This document shows positions 25,869-35,879 of a DNA stretch of 64,000 bases, in pieces. The notes under the pieces were generated by a model. The model was given only the letters and a program-made list of their open reading frames with translations, did not search any database and had not been told where the DNA came from. Location: the NCBI RefSeq assembly GCF_009928445.1, contig NZ_JAABNO010000008.1:62001-126000 (forward strand). The letters are read 5' to 3'. How positions within the stretch are numbered: the first letter of the stretch is position 1; each line of letters opens with the position of its first letter. Source of the stretch: Clostridium sp. C8-1-8 (GTDB lineage Bacteria; Bacillota; Clostridia; Clostridiales; Clostridiaceae). Made by a program: the position numbers and the translations under genes.

Positions 25869-28800
25869 TTATTTTGTATTTACAGTTCTTCTTCTTTTAG
25901 TATATACAGTAGCTGCTCCTAAGATTATTAATAAAAGTCCTGAAAATAATAGTAAGTTACTTCCTACTAAACTTCCTGTCTTAGGAATAGTTGTAGTGCT
26001 AGTAGTTGTTGCAGCATCCTTATCTTTCTCAGCTATAATGAATTTACTAAAATGTGGAGTTTTAAAGGTTACCTTATTGCCAGAAACTACTGTATCCATA
26101 ACTTCAAATTTCTTTGTATCTTCGTTATAGTAGAATACTGAAATATTATTTTTATCCAAGCCTTTTAATTCATCATCACTTAGATTTATATTTATCTCAG
26201 CTACTCCATTTGCAAAGCTATGAACAAAAGTACTAGTCCCATTATTTATAACCTCTATTTCATAACCGAATATCTTTTTAACGCCTTTGATATTCTTTAC
26301 AAGATCACTTGTTGAGTCTATATAAGTTCTTACAATAACTTTACTACCATCTTTTAGTAAAGCTTTATCTATTAAGCTGAATGGTAACTTTACGCTTTCA
26401 TAACCACCTAAATTAATAGTGAAGCTTCCAGTTCCATCTCTCAAAGAACTTATATCAGTAATAGTTATCTCTGTCTTGTTTTCCATAGCTTTAGAATCTA
26501 AATTTATAACATTTTCACCATTCTTGTTGTCAATAGTTTTAATTTCTACAGGTAATACACCATTTGAAACAGCTCCTATAACTATCTTGTCACCGCCATT
26601 ATTACTATTATTGTCATTAACTGTTGTACTTCCATTATTTCCAGAGCCATTATTGTTATTCCCTGAATTGTTATCTCCGCTAGGGTTTGTGTTATTACCT
26701 CCAGGATTAGTTCCACTTCCATTGTCATTTCCACTGTTTGACTGTCCACTAATCTTAATATCAAGGGTACCAGTAGCTTCTGAGCCATCATTTGCTATAG
26801 CTACTACTCTTACAGTACCATCTTTCACAGCAGTTAATACACCATCATCAGATATAGTCGCAATATCAGTCTGATTACCATTAGCATCTGTAATCTTCCA
26901 AGATACAGTAGAATCAGTTGCATAATCAGGAACTACAGAAGCAGTAAATTCTAACTTTCCGCCCTTATCGGTAATTTCTGTCTTATTATTTTTTGAAGTT
27001 ACTTTAATTCCAGTAACCTTTGTATCAATAGCTTCTAACTGCTTACCCCATATCTCAGTGTTATCTTGATTATATCCAGTATACACCAAAGTAGGTCTCC
27101 AGTTTTCAAAATCCCAAGAAGGAAGTACCTTTACAGTATCAACCCAATAGTCTCCAGCTGTTTTTCCCGGATCGTAGTAATGAAGCTTTAATATATTGTC
27201 TCCTGTTAGTTCCCAGTAATTCTTACCATTTTCATCATTAATTTTTCCATCTGGATATAAGGTTACGTCATTAGAAGTAAGCTTATTATTGTTTAATCTA
27301 TCCATAACTATAGCTTGATACTTACCAGCTATTAAGCTCTTATCTATCTTTTGCTCTTTTTCCCCTGCATATCTCTCTGGTGAAATCGCTGGTTTTCCAT
27401 CCTCTGACCAAGCAATTTTTCTCACTTGTAAGTAAGCCCAGTTCTTATCTACTCCGCCTCTTGCATGACTTACAAAATAGAAATTGCCATTATCATTTAG
27501 TACAGAGTTGTGACCTGGTGCTATCCACCCTGGATCATTTCCAAAAGCATAGCTTCCAATAACCTTTGTTCCTATATTATACAAGGAATTTGTATCTGTA
27601 GGAGTATCCATAACTGACTTTCCGTTAAGGTCTGTATATGGTCCATCGATTTTATCTGACCAAGCTACTCTTACATTATAGTCACTTGCCAAGTCATCAT
27701 AAGACATAAACAGGTAATACTTTTTAAACTGGGGATTATAAATAACATATGGAGCTTCCATGTTCTTTCTCTTACCTGTTGCAGCTAGCTGCTTGCCTTG
27801 GCCTGGCGTTGCCAGCTTTCCAGTAGTTTTATCAACCTTGGAAATATATATTCCTCCAAAGTAAGAGCCATACACTAGCCATAAATCTCCATTTGCATCC
27901 TTTGTTATATTTGGATCTAAGGCATTGTCAGTATTAACACCACTCTTAGTTTTATAAACCTCTCCTTGATCAGTCCATGGTCCTTCAATTGACTTGCTCG
28001 TAGCTACTCCAATAAAGGAGTTATTAGTACCAAATTCTGATACTGTGTAGTATAAATAATAAGTGTCACCAACCTTAGTTACATCTGGCGCCCACATATT
28101 AGTTGCTTTAGGTGCCCATGCCTTTGCAGAAGCAGGTATATCACTAAAGGCTCTTCCTACCCATTGCCATGTAATCAAGTCCTTAGACTTTCTTACCTGA
28201 AGTCCTACACCGGTAGCTCCTCCTACCTTATAATCAGTAGAAAATACATAGTACCAGTCGCCATCTTTGTAAATAGAAGGATCATGAGTATTATTAGCTC
28301 CCCAAGCCGATTCATTATTTATATTGTCAACATCATATAGAAGCTGTTCTACAGGAGCTTTAGGGCAAATATCGGCTAATTTTTTATTGTCAACTTCATC
28401 TTGATTAGTTATCTGTACTGTTAATTTACCTACTGCTCCAAAGGTATCTTTTGCTGTAGCTAATACTATTACAGTACCATTCTTTCTTGCTTTTAATAGA
28501 CCATTATCATCTATTGTTGCTACATTTGTAGCTTTGCCCTTATCATCTGTTAAGGACCAACTTACAGTTTTGTCTGTTGCATTGTCAGGTAAAGCAGCAG
28601 CTTTTATTTGCAAGGTTCCACCTTTTACATTTATGGAACTCTTACCATCAGCTCCACACAAGGTAAGTGAGTCTACTTTTTGAACTATAGTAACCTTAGT
28701 TATTCCATAAACTGTTGGATCATTTTTTAAAGCAGCAATTACATTTACGCTTCCAGATTTTTTACTTGTTAAAAGCCCATTGCTATCTATTGAAGCTAGG

Positions 28801-31800
28801 TCAGTATCTTTTCCATCTATTCCTTGTACAGACCAAGTAACAGCTTCATCTGTAGGTCTTACAACTGCAGACATCTGCAAAGTACCGCCTATTTGATTTA
28901 CCTTATTATCTGGGCTACTACTAGTTACTTCAACGGTTCTTTGAGGTACTAGCTTGCTTAATAAAGATATTTCATCACTTGATAATGCTCTATTATAAAT
29001 TCTAAATTCATCTAAATTACCGTGCAATAAAGGATCGGTAAATTTAGATTTACCTATATAGTTTGCAAGTGAACTCTTGAGATCACTAGGTTTATTGGTA
29101 ACATTAGCTTGTCTTGCTACTTCCACACCATTTTCATAATATATTAAAGTATTATTAGCTAAGGTAACTGCCACATGAATCCACTTGTCATTCACCTGTG
29201 CTCCTGCTGGTTGTAGATCTTGAGGATTTGAATTAACATTAATACCAATATGCTTATTCTTACTTAAGAAGAAGAAGTTATTACTATCCTTTCCAAAGTC
29301 AAAGAGCCTTTCCCAATCTGCTGAAGCAGAACTATATTTAACCCAAGAGGAAACTGTAATATCCTTTAAGTCATCAAGTAGATTATTGGGAAGCTTCACG
29401 TCTCCATTACCATCAAGACTCAAGCCTTTTCCAAACTTGCTGTCATCTGAAATCTTTGCTGAGCCTTCCAGAGTTCCAGCATTGTTATTTCCTGAAAGAT
29501 CTGTAACTACATTATCTTTACTGCCATCAAAAGTATAATATAGCTTCAAACCATTTTTTAAAGTATCCTCTGAAGCTGCTTGATCTACCTTTATTCTTAG
29601 CACTGCAACTGAATTAGGTCTTGCATTATAACCAAAGCTTTTTGAGATTCCAGTTAATTTATTTTTAACTGAAGATACCTTAGCTTTATCTGCAAAGGAG
29701 TTTTCGTCTAATTGACTAGCTGAAGTTATATACTCTTCTGTGGCTTCAGAAGCTACTTTATCTACACCATTTAGATTTATCTTAACTTCTTTAGGATTTG
29801 TAGTAGTGTTAACTACTTTTAATATTACTTCATTTGCATTCTTATCATAGCTTGAAGAAGTGTACACGTCTTTTTCTTGTTGTTGCTGGCTATAGCTATT
29901 AGTCAACACTCCATCAATATAGCAATCTATCTTACTACCATTGACAACAATCTTAACATCATACTCCTTGCCAGTTACAACATTACCTGAGTGGCTGGAA
30001 TCTGCTTCACTTACCACTGACTTAGTACCATTAGTAGCCTTTTCAATAACTGTTCTTGTATTGTTCCAACCACCTACATTTAGCCAATAAAAATTGTTTG
30101 TATCCTTTGCGCCTACACCTATTAGGAAACCTTCGTTTCCACTAGTTTTCTTTGCCTTTAGGGACAAAGTATAGTTGCTCCATTGGTCATTGTTTATATA
30201 AGTTCTAGCATCTTCAAGCATATCAGTTAAAACTAACTTACCATCTTTTACTGTCCAGTTGCCTTTGTTCTTTTGCCATTCTGGCTTTGTAGTACTAAAA
30301 TCATCTGAGAATATTGTTCTATTGTCTTTATTACTTGTAACTGAAACATTATCATATTCTACTCCTGTATTCCAAGAGCCAAGAATAATTCCACCAGCTA
30401 TATCTGAGCCTAACTTACTATATCTATCCATAGAGGATTGTAATAGCTGTGTACCAAGATTATTACTAAATAATTTCTGTACATAATAATCAGGAGTTCC
30501 ATAAGCTTCAGTTCCATTGAACCATATCATGTTTGGACTCCATTGGTAATCATCATACTTACCAAATAGTGGTGCATAAGAAGCCATCTTTACTACATCA
30601 GAATTCTTTTCAAGTCCAGTTAAGTATGCTGCTTCTGACAGTGCTGACCTCAAATTGTTGCTCTTAGAAGCATACTCTCCAACAAATACTTTTGCTCCAT
30701 TTCTATCATAGCTGTCATATCTATGAGTATTCTCTAGGAACCATTGTGGATCCATGTAATAATGCTCATCAACTATACCATCATTAACTTTTTGATTTAC
30801 CCAGTTCCAAGCATTATTAAAATCGCTACCACTAGGTGAAGGACCAGAGGTTGTAATTAATGTTATATTAGGATATTTAGCTTTTATTGCTGTTTGGAAA
30901 GCTTCAAACCTTTTATAATACTCTGTTCCCCATTGCTCATTTCCTACAGCTAAATATTTAAGATTAAATGGCTTAGGATGTCCACTAGCTGCTCTCTTTG
31001 CTCCCCAAGTGGTTGATGTATCGCCGTTTGCGTACTCTATTAGATCCAGTGCATCTTGAATGTATTTATTTAGCTCATCTCCTAATGGAACTCTATAAGT
31101 GGTGTTATTAGCATCACCTCTAGCCTGGCATGTCATTCCAACGTTTACAACAGGTAATGGAGCTGCTCCTAAATCTTCACAAAGCTGAAAATATTCATAG
31201 AAACCTAATCCATAGGATTGATAATACCCCCAAAGATCTCTATTAACCTTTCTCTCTTCAATGTTGCCTATTGTATCCTTCCAGTTGTACATATTTTCTT
31301 TAGAATCGCCTTCCACTATACAACCACCAGGGAAACGCAAAAACTTTGGTTTTATATCTGCAAGCATTTGTACTAAGTCTTTTCTTAAACCATACTTTCT
31401 GCCTTTCCAAGTATCCTCTGGGAATAAAGATATCATATCAATATCAACTGTTCCCTTATCTTTCTTATAAACAACTAACTTAGCTTTTGAGCTATCGGCT
31501 TTAGCTATCAAAGTTTTTTCATATTTTGTCCACTTATCTGAAAAACCGTTAATAGTTATTGTATCGGAAATTAAGGTTCCATCATCTGTCTCGAGCTGAA
31601 CATTCAAATCTCCTGAGGATTTATCAATATCCTTAGCCCACACTGAAAAATCATATTTACTATCTTTCTTTACAGTAACCCCCTTATATCCGTCATTTAC
31701 TGCTCTGTAACCATCCCCTGCTGATGTAGAAGTAAACTCCAAATAATGTTTATTATTCGCATTTAGTGGATTGTCGGTTTTTACTGCAGCTGTACCATCG

Positions 31801-32993
31801 CTTGTACCTTTCTTCTCAAACACCCATGATTCAAGTGCATTACTAAACTCAAAGGAATTGTTTTCTACTAGTTCAGCATATAATCCACCGTCTGCACCAT
31901 GGTTTATATCTTCAAAGAAAAGCCCAATCAAGTCATTGCTTATATCAAATTTTGATTTATTAGCATCTACATTTAAATAGTAATTAGACATGTTCTTCGG
32001 CAATATAGTTACATTGAATACTTTATTATCACTTACATTACCCTTAGTTAAAGTTGCTGTAAGAGTTACTTGAGCTGTCTTATCTCCATCAGCGCGAGTA
32101 ACTATTCCTTTTGAGCTTAATAACTTTTCATTGCTGGAACTCCAGTTTATAGCCACTCCGTTAGCTGCTGAAGTAGGTAAGTTTAAATTGCTAGTAATTT
32201 CACTTAAATCTCCTAAATCTAAGTTACTCTTAGCATTTTCAACAACTTCTTTATCAGTGATACTTGTCATCATCAAGCTATATACTTCATCTTTAGATAA
32301 GGCACGATTATATATTCTAAATTCATCTATCTTTCCGGTAAGATTAGGATCAGCACTGAATTTAGACTTTCCAATATAATTTTCTGTAGCTCCTAAAAGA
32401 TCACTAGGCTTATTCTTAACACCTTCCGCTCTTGCAAACTCTACTCCATCTTCATAATATATGATTTTACCATCAGCTAGAGTAACAGCTATATTTACCC
32501 ACTTATTGTCTGGAATAAGATCTTTTGAACCTGGACCTTCTACACTTCCTTTTACATCAAGATTACAAACTCTATTTTTGCTTAAGAAAAAGTAATTTTT
32601 TGTATCCATACCAAAATCAAATATTCTTTGCCAATTTGCATTATCAGAACTATTAAAGTTAACCCAAGTAGATATGGTTATATCATTTAATTTATCTAAA
32701 ATTCCATTAGGTAGCTTGACATACCCCTTACCATCTAAGCTAAGTGTATTACTTACCTTTCCACCCTCTGTAATTTTAGCAGTACCTCCAAAACTTCCAT
32801 CATTGTTGTTTCCAGAAACGTCTTTAACTTTATCAGTTGTTTTTTCGTTAAAATCATAGTTGAGCACAAGACCTTTTTGTAGATTATCAGCGGCAGCCTT
32901 ATCTGCTGTAGTCGCTTTAACAACCGCTGCACCAGATAAAGTATTTAATGCTACCACTAAAGAAGTAAAGCAACTTAATACCCTTTTAAACAA
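25869..32993 (-). CDS. Giant cell-wall-anchored bifunctional arabinan hydrolase (GH51 + GH43)
   Basis: A 2374-residue secreted enzyme joining an exo-type alpha-L-arabinofuranosidase with an endo-arabinanase. Order: signal peptide (1-29); LamG (about 38-240); atrophied Ig-like domain (about 247-333); GH51 region (about 337-1140) with candidate acid/base Glu686 in AVGNEQWG and nucleophile Glu773 in VFVGEYAS; within it a CBM-like jellyroll insert (about 890-1035). From about 1145 it repeats the whole plan of the 1295-residue neighbour: LamG, two Big_2, GH43 propeller (about 1555-1880), GH43 C-terminal domain, Big_2, Gly/Asn spacer, conserved beta domain and sorting signal. The sorting motif is IPKTG at 2336 rather than LPKTG. 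The TTG start follows TATAGGGGGAAAGAGCT. The likely job is to bind arabinan on plant walls and debranch and cut it at the cell surface. Confidence 0.92.
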   Translation of the reverse strand: MFKRVLSCFTSLVVALNTLSGAAVVKATTADKAAADNLQKGLVLNYDFNEKTTDKVKDVSGNNNDGSFGGTAKITEGGKVSNTLSLDGKGYVKLPNGILDKLNDITISTWVNFNSSDNANWQRIFDFGMDTKNYFFLSKNRVCNLDVKGSVEGPGSKDLIPDNKWVNIAVTLADGKIIYYEDGVEFARAEGVKNKPSDLLGATENYIGKSKFSADPNLTGKIDEFRIYNRALSKDEVYSLMMTSITDKEVVENAKSNLDLGDLSEITSNLNLPTSAANGVAINWSSSNEKLLSSKGIVTRADGDKTAQVTLTATLTKGNVSDNKVFNVTILPKNMSNYYLNVDANKSKFDISNDLIGLFFEDINHGADGGLYAELVENNSFEFSNALESWVFEKKGTSDGTAAVKTDNPLNANNKHYLEFTSTSAGDGYRAVNDGYKGVTVKKDSKYDFSVWAKDIDKSSGDLNVQLETDDGTLISDTITINGFSDKWTKYEKTLIAKADSSKAKLVVYKKDKGTVDIDMISLFPEDTWKGRKYGLRKDLVQMLADIKPKFLRFPGGCIVEGDSKENMYNWKDTIGNIEERKVNRDLWGYYQSYGLGFYEYFQLCEDLGAAPLPVVNVGMTCQARGDANNTTYRVPLGDELNKYIQDALDLIEYANGDTSTTWGAKRAASGHPKPFNLKYLAVGNEQWGTEYYKRFEAFQTAIKAKYPNITLITTSGPSPSGSDFNNAWNWVNQKVNDGIVDEHYYMDPQWFLENTHRYDSYDRNGAKVFVGEYASKSNNLRSALSEAAYLTGLEKNSDVVKMASYAPLFGKYDDYQWSPNMIWFNGTEAYGTPDYYVQKLFSNNLGTQLLQSSMDRYSKLGSDIAGGIILGSWNTGVEYDNVSVTSNKDNRTIFSDDFSTTKPEWQKNKGNWTVKDGKLVLTDMLEDARTYINNDQWSNYTLSLKAKKTSGNEGFLIGVGAKDTNNFYWLNVGGWNNTRTVIEKATNGTKSVVSEADSSHSGNVVTGKEYDVKIVVNGSKIDCYIDGVLTNSYSQQQQEKDVYTSSSYDKNANEVILKVVNTTTNPKEVKINLNGVDKVASEATEEYITSASQLDENSFADKAKVSSVKNKLTGISKSFGYNARPNSVAVLRIKVDQAASEDTLKNGLKLYYTFDGSKDNVVTDLSGNNNAGTLEGSAKISDDSKFGKGLSLDGNGDVKLPNNLLDDLKDITVSSWVKYSSASADWERLFDFGKDSNNFFFLSKNKHIGINVNSNPQDLQPAGAQVNDKWIHVAVTLANNTLIYYENGVEVARQANVTNKPSDLKSSLANYIGKSKFTDPLLHGNLDEFRIYNRALSSDEISLLSKLVPQRTVEVTSSSPDNKVNQIGGTLQMSAVVRPTDEAVTWSVQGIDGKDTDLASIDSNGLLTSKKSGSVNVIAALKNDPTVYGITKVTIVQKVDSLTLCGADGKSSINVKGGTLQIKAAALPDNATDKTVSWSLTDDKGKATNVATIDDNGLLKARKNGTVIVLATAKDTFGAVGKLTVQITNQDEVDNKKLADICPKAPVEQLLYDVDNINNESAWGANNTHDPSIYKDGDWYYVFSTDYKVGGATGVGLQVRKSKDLITWQWVGRAFSDIPASAKAWAPKATNMWAPDVTKVGDTYYLYYTVSEFGTNNSFIGVATSKSIEGPWTDQGEVYKTKSGVNTDNALDPNITKDANGDLWLVYGSYFGGIYISKVDKTTGKLATPGQGKQLAATGKRKNMEAPYVIYNPQFKKYYLFMSYDDLASDYNVRVAWSDKIDGPYTDLNGKSVMDTPTDTNSLYNIGTKVIGSYAFGNDPGWIAPGHNSVLNDNGNFYFVSHARGGVDKNWAYLQVRKIAWSEDGKPAISPERYAGEKEQKIDKSLIAGKYQAIVMDRLNNNKLTSNDVTLYPDGKINDENGKNYWELTGDNILKLHYYDPGKTAGDYWVDTVKVLPSWDFENWRPTLVYTGYNQDNTEIWGKQLEAIDTKVTGIKVTSKNNKTEITDKGGKLEFTASVVPDYATDSTVSWKITDANGNQTDIATISDDGVLTAVKDGTVRVVAIANDGSEATGTLDIKISGQSNSGNDNGSGTNPGGNNTNPSGDNNSGNNNNGSGNNGSTTVNDNNSNNGGDKIVIGAVSNGVLPVEIKTIDNKNGENVINLDSKAMENKTEITITDISSLRDGTGSFTINLGGYESVKLPFSLIDKALLKDGSKVIVRTYIDSTSDLVKNIKGVKKIFGYEIEVINNGTSTFVHSFANGVAEININLSDDELKGLDKNNISVFYYNEDTKKFEVMDTVVSGNKVTFKTPHFSKFIIAEKDKDAATTTSTTTIPKTGSLVGSNLLLFSGLLLIILGAATVYTKRRRTVNTK

Positions 32994-33094
32994 AGCTCTT
33001 TCCCCCTATAGTAATTATTTTATAAAAGTTTAAACTAATCTAATGTCAATTTCTCCAATCAAAAGATATATACCACCTTCTTCTATGTAAATTG

Positions 33095-33108
33095 GAAACC
33101 AGTGAAAA
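33095..33108 (-). promoter_or_regulatory. Conserved leader motif upstream of the GH51-GH43 gene
   Basis: The same TTTTCACTGGTTTC plus AAGGTGGT arrangement as at 25430-25443, about 102 bases before the start codon against 106 in the neighbour. Confidence 0.5.
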
Positions 33109-33248
33109 CTAGTTATAAAATTATACTTCTGTGACTTCTCATTTTTCTGGATTCTTGTTAAGAAAATATAGTTACTCTTTAGCTACAGTTACTAACTATA
33201 TTATAAGTAAATTAACGGTGAGAATAATTACTTCGTTTCAACTATTTA

Positions 33249-33262
33249 AACAAACGTTTACA
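33249..33262 (-). promoter_or_regulatory. Degenerate cre-like site
   Basis: TGTAAACGTTTGTT matches 11 of 14 positions of the cre consensus at the position equivalent to the better site at 25560. Conserved position, weaker match. Confidence 0.35.
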
Positions 33263-33321
33263 GAATATAAGAGCTGTTCTATTCATTAGAATATAAATCA
33301 TTTCACTTGTTTCTAAAGAAA

Positions 33322-33350
33322 ATTATATTAAAACTGTAAATATAAGTCAA
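33322..33350 (-). promoter_or_regulatory. Sigma-A promoter of the GH51-GH43 gene
   Basis: TTGACT (33345-33350) and TATAAT (33322-33327) on the minus strand with 17-bp spacing, in a block otherwise close to the promoter at 25633. It predicts a leader of about 320 bases. Confidence 0.75.
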
Positions 33351-33474
33351 TTTATATTTTAAATAATTGTAAATAATTTAACTTTTTTTTATAACAAATA
33401 GTGGCATATTAGTCATAATCTTATGACAATATATTATTATATTGTCAAAAACAAGATTTTATTATAAAATCCTG

Positions 33475-33501
33475 TCAAGATATGGTTTATTTATCCGATA
33501 A
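33475..33501 (+). promoter_or_regulatory. Candidate sigma-D (sigma-28) promoter of the chemotaxis receptor
   Basis: TCAA (33475-33478), 15 bases, then TCCGATAA (33494-33501), compared with the sigma-D consensus TAAA-N15-GCCGATAT. It lies about 33 bases before the receptor start codon. The gene type supports the call. Confidence 0.55.
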
Positions 33502-33533
33502 TAATAATAAAATACATCTTAGGAGGATTTAAC

Positions 33534-34991
33534 ATGAATCAAAACTTTACAAAAATAGCTAATAAATATCTACTTAGCTTGTGTAGTGTTATAGTAATTC
33601 TTACTACACTAACTTCTTTTGCCGCTAAAGGTGTAAATATAATTATCCCTTCTGTAATCGGTCTTACATGGATAGCGCTTATTTACTCATTTATCCAATA
33701 TAAGAAAAATCCTTATGTTGGACACATTAAATATGTACTTGCATTTTTCGCAATGCTTGCTCATTTTTTGACCACTATAAACTCCCATGAAGTAGTTGCC
33801 TTTGCTTTTGCATTCTGTCTAGTGGCATTGTTCAGCTTGTTTGGAGAAGTTAAGTTAGTTCTATTTACTATTGCAGTTGTTTTAGCTGCTAATATAACAA
33901 ATGTTATCACTGGTAAACTGACTGGAAATTCTTTAATGGTTGTATTTGTCTCTATAATACTTACAGCCTTTGCCCAAGTTGGAAATGCAGCTATAATTAA
34001 AGCTTCTAACAAAAATACCAATGATTATATTAAAAAACTTAAAGAGGATGAAGAAAAAAAGAATGAAATCATCAAATCCTTATTAGATACAGTTAAAGAA
34101 CTAGCTTCTTCTTCCTCAACTTTAAACAACTTAACAAACGATGCAAGCCAATCAATAGGACAAGTTTCTGTAGTTGTTGAAGAACTTGCTATAAGTGCTT
34201 CTGAACAAGCAAAAAACACTGAAAATGGTTCTTCTGAAGCTATGAAGTTATCTGAAGGCTTAGATAACATCGTTGGTGCTACTAATGAATTAGAGTTAGG
34301 TGCTAAGGAAACAGAAAAACTTAAAGATACTGGCTTAACCACATTGTCAGAACTTATGAAAACTACTGAAGATACTAATAAAGCTATAAGTACTTTGCAA
34401 GAAGTAATAAAAACAACTAGCTCAAGTGCAGAAGAAATTAATGCAGCTAGTACCATGATTGTTTCTATAGCTGAACAAACCAACTTATTAGCCTTAAATG
34501 CTGCCATTGAAGCAGCTAGAGCTGGTGAATCAGGTAAGGGGTTTGCAGTTGTAGCCGATGAGATTAGAAAGCTTGCTGAACAGTCTTCTTCTTCCACAAA
34601 GAAGATAAATTCCATTATAGAAGTACTTCATGAAAATATGAACACTGCCTTTTCTACAATGGAATTAACTAAGACAACTATCGATGCACAAACTAGTTCT
34701 ATTATGACTACTCAAAATATATTCGCAACCCTAGCTAATTCAATCGAAGTAACTAAAAATAAAGTTGAAGAATTAAACTTTAGTGGAAAGAAAATGAATG
34801 ATGAAAAGAATAAAATACTAGCAATCCTTGACTCTCTTTCAGAAGCTGCGCAAGAAAATGCTGCTAGTACAGAGCAAGCATCTGCATCTTCTGAACAACA
34901 ACTGGAAGCTATTAGTGAGATTTCAATAATTAGTTCTAAATTAAGCGAATTAACTATAGAATTAAACAGTATCATAGAAAAATTAAACTAA
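33534..34991 (+). CDS. Methyl-accepting chemotaxis protein without extracellular sensor domain
   Basis: A 485-residue receptor. Residues about 12-165 are a compact block of five or six transmembrane helices with almost no extracytoplasmic loop. The rest is a long cytoplasmic coiled coil with the highly conserved hairpin tip [40 protein letters not shown], which binds CheA and CheW. No HAMP domain is visible. Glu/Gln-rich methylation segments flank the tip. The stimulus may be a membrane or energy state sensed by the helix block. The ATG follows TAGGAGGATTTAAC and a sigma-D-like promoter. Confidence 0.93.
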   Translation: MNQNFTKIANKYLLSLCSVIVILTTLTSFAAKGVNIIIPSVIGLTWIALIYSFIQYKKNPYVGHIKYVLAFFAMLAHFLTTINSHEVVAFAFAFCLVALFSLFGEVKLVLFTIAVVLAANITNVITGKLTGNSLMVVFVSIILTAFAQVGNAAIIKASNKNTNDYIKKLKEDEEKKNEIIKSLLDTVKELASSSSTLNNLTNDASQSIGQVSVVVEELAISASEQAKNTENGSSEAMKLSEGLDNIVGATNELELGAKETEKLKDTGLTTLSELMKTTEDTNKAISTLQEVIKTTSSSAEEINAASTMIVSIAEQTNLLALNAAIEAARAGESGKGFAVVADEIRKLAEQSSSSTKKINSIIEVLHENMNTAFSTMELTKTTIDAQTSSIMTTQNIFATLANSIEVTKNKVEELNFSGKKMNDEKNKILAILDSLSEAAQENAASTEQASASSEQQLEAISEISIISSKLSELTIELNSIIEKLN

Positions 34992-35024
34992 TTAAAGTGT
35001 TTTGTAATTTTTAATACATAATAG

Positions 35025-35070
35025 AAAGCCATTTGTTTAAGAGTTAATCCTTTTATACAAATGGCTTTTT
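35025..35070 (+). terminator. Terminator of the chemotaxis receptor gene
   Basis: AAAGCCATTTGT pairs with ACAAATGGCTTT around a 20-base loop and is followed by T residues; it lies 34 bases past the stop. Confidence 0.75.
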
Positions 35071-35122
35071 AAAATCAGATTTATAAATGCATGATAACTT
35101 CCATTGCCCAAATTCACAAAAA

Positions 35123-35812
35123 TTATTTTTTAAACATATCCCTTAGATTAGGTTGTTCCTTAAAAAATTTACACTTCACTAAATAGCAGTTATCATATTT
35201 TTTAATTTCTTCTATATTCTTCTCAGGATCACTAAAAAATTCTTGACTAAGCGAACTACCTGGATTGGGCAAACTGATATAACAAATACTTCCTAGAACT
35301 ATTTCATTATTTTTGATCTTTATTTGATTAGAGCTATTATCAGTTTTTATCCAGGAAAACTTACTTAAGTCTATATCTTTATCACCACCTAACTTACCTG
35401 TAGTGCAAGACTTGCCATCAGATACGCTAAATATAAAGTGCTCTATATTCCTAGAATCATTTTCAACCTGAACACTAATTATTCCTTTTGAGTCTGCGTC
35501 TAAACTAGTAGATTGGCCTAAAAAGCTATGAACTTTTTTTCCTAACTGATATTTGTCGATCCAAACTACCATATATCTAAAATCTTTTCCTACATTATAA
35601 TCAAAAACAAAGTAACTATTACTAACCGCATTCAAAAATATTTTTTCTCTATCCGTCAATTTAGAAAAATTAATAGTATTAGAATTTTCTTCTTTTTTAT
35701 CAGAGTCTTTAATACCGATACTCTTGTCTTTTGTAGTGAGACTTTTATCGCCAGAACAGCCTGTAAAGACTAAGGATACTAGCATAACTAATATGACTAA
35801 AACCTTTTTCAT
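35123..35812 (-). CDS. Lipoprotein of unknown function
   Basis: A 229-residue protein with a lipoprotein signal peptide (MKKVLVILVMLVSLVFTGC, Cys at 19). The mature part begins with a charged Asp/Lys-rich linker, then a mixed alpha/beta domain with two Cys-containing strands (GKSCTTGKLGG and IVLGSICYISL). I recognise no family. The ATG at 35812 is preceded by TTGGAGAAATAT, so the TTG four codons upstream is inside the ribosome binding site. It is a single gene between the chemotaxis receptor and a long gene-free stretch. Confidence 0.7.
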   Translation of the reverse strand: MKKVLVILVMLVSLVFTGCSGDKSLTTKDKSIGIKDSDKKEENSNTINFSKLTDREKIFLNAVSNSYFVFDYNVGKDFRYMVVWIDKYQLGKKVHSFLGQSTSLDADSKGIISVQVENDSRNIEHFIFSVSDGKSCTTGKLGGDKDIDLSKFSWIKTDNSSNQIKIKNNEIVLGSICYISLPNPGSSLSQEFFSDPEKNIEEIKKYDNCYLVKCKFFKEQPNLRDMFKK

Positions 35813-35879
35813 ATATTTCTCCAATTCTGAATTTATATTCTAGGTATTTTTATCATTATAAAGGTTAAATTAATATCGT

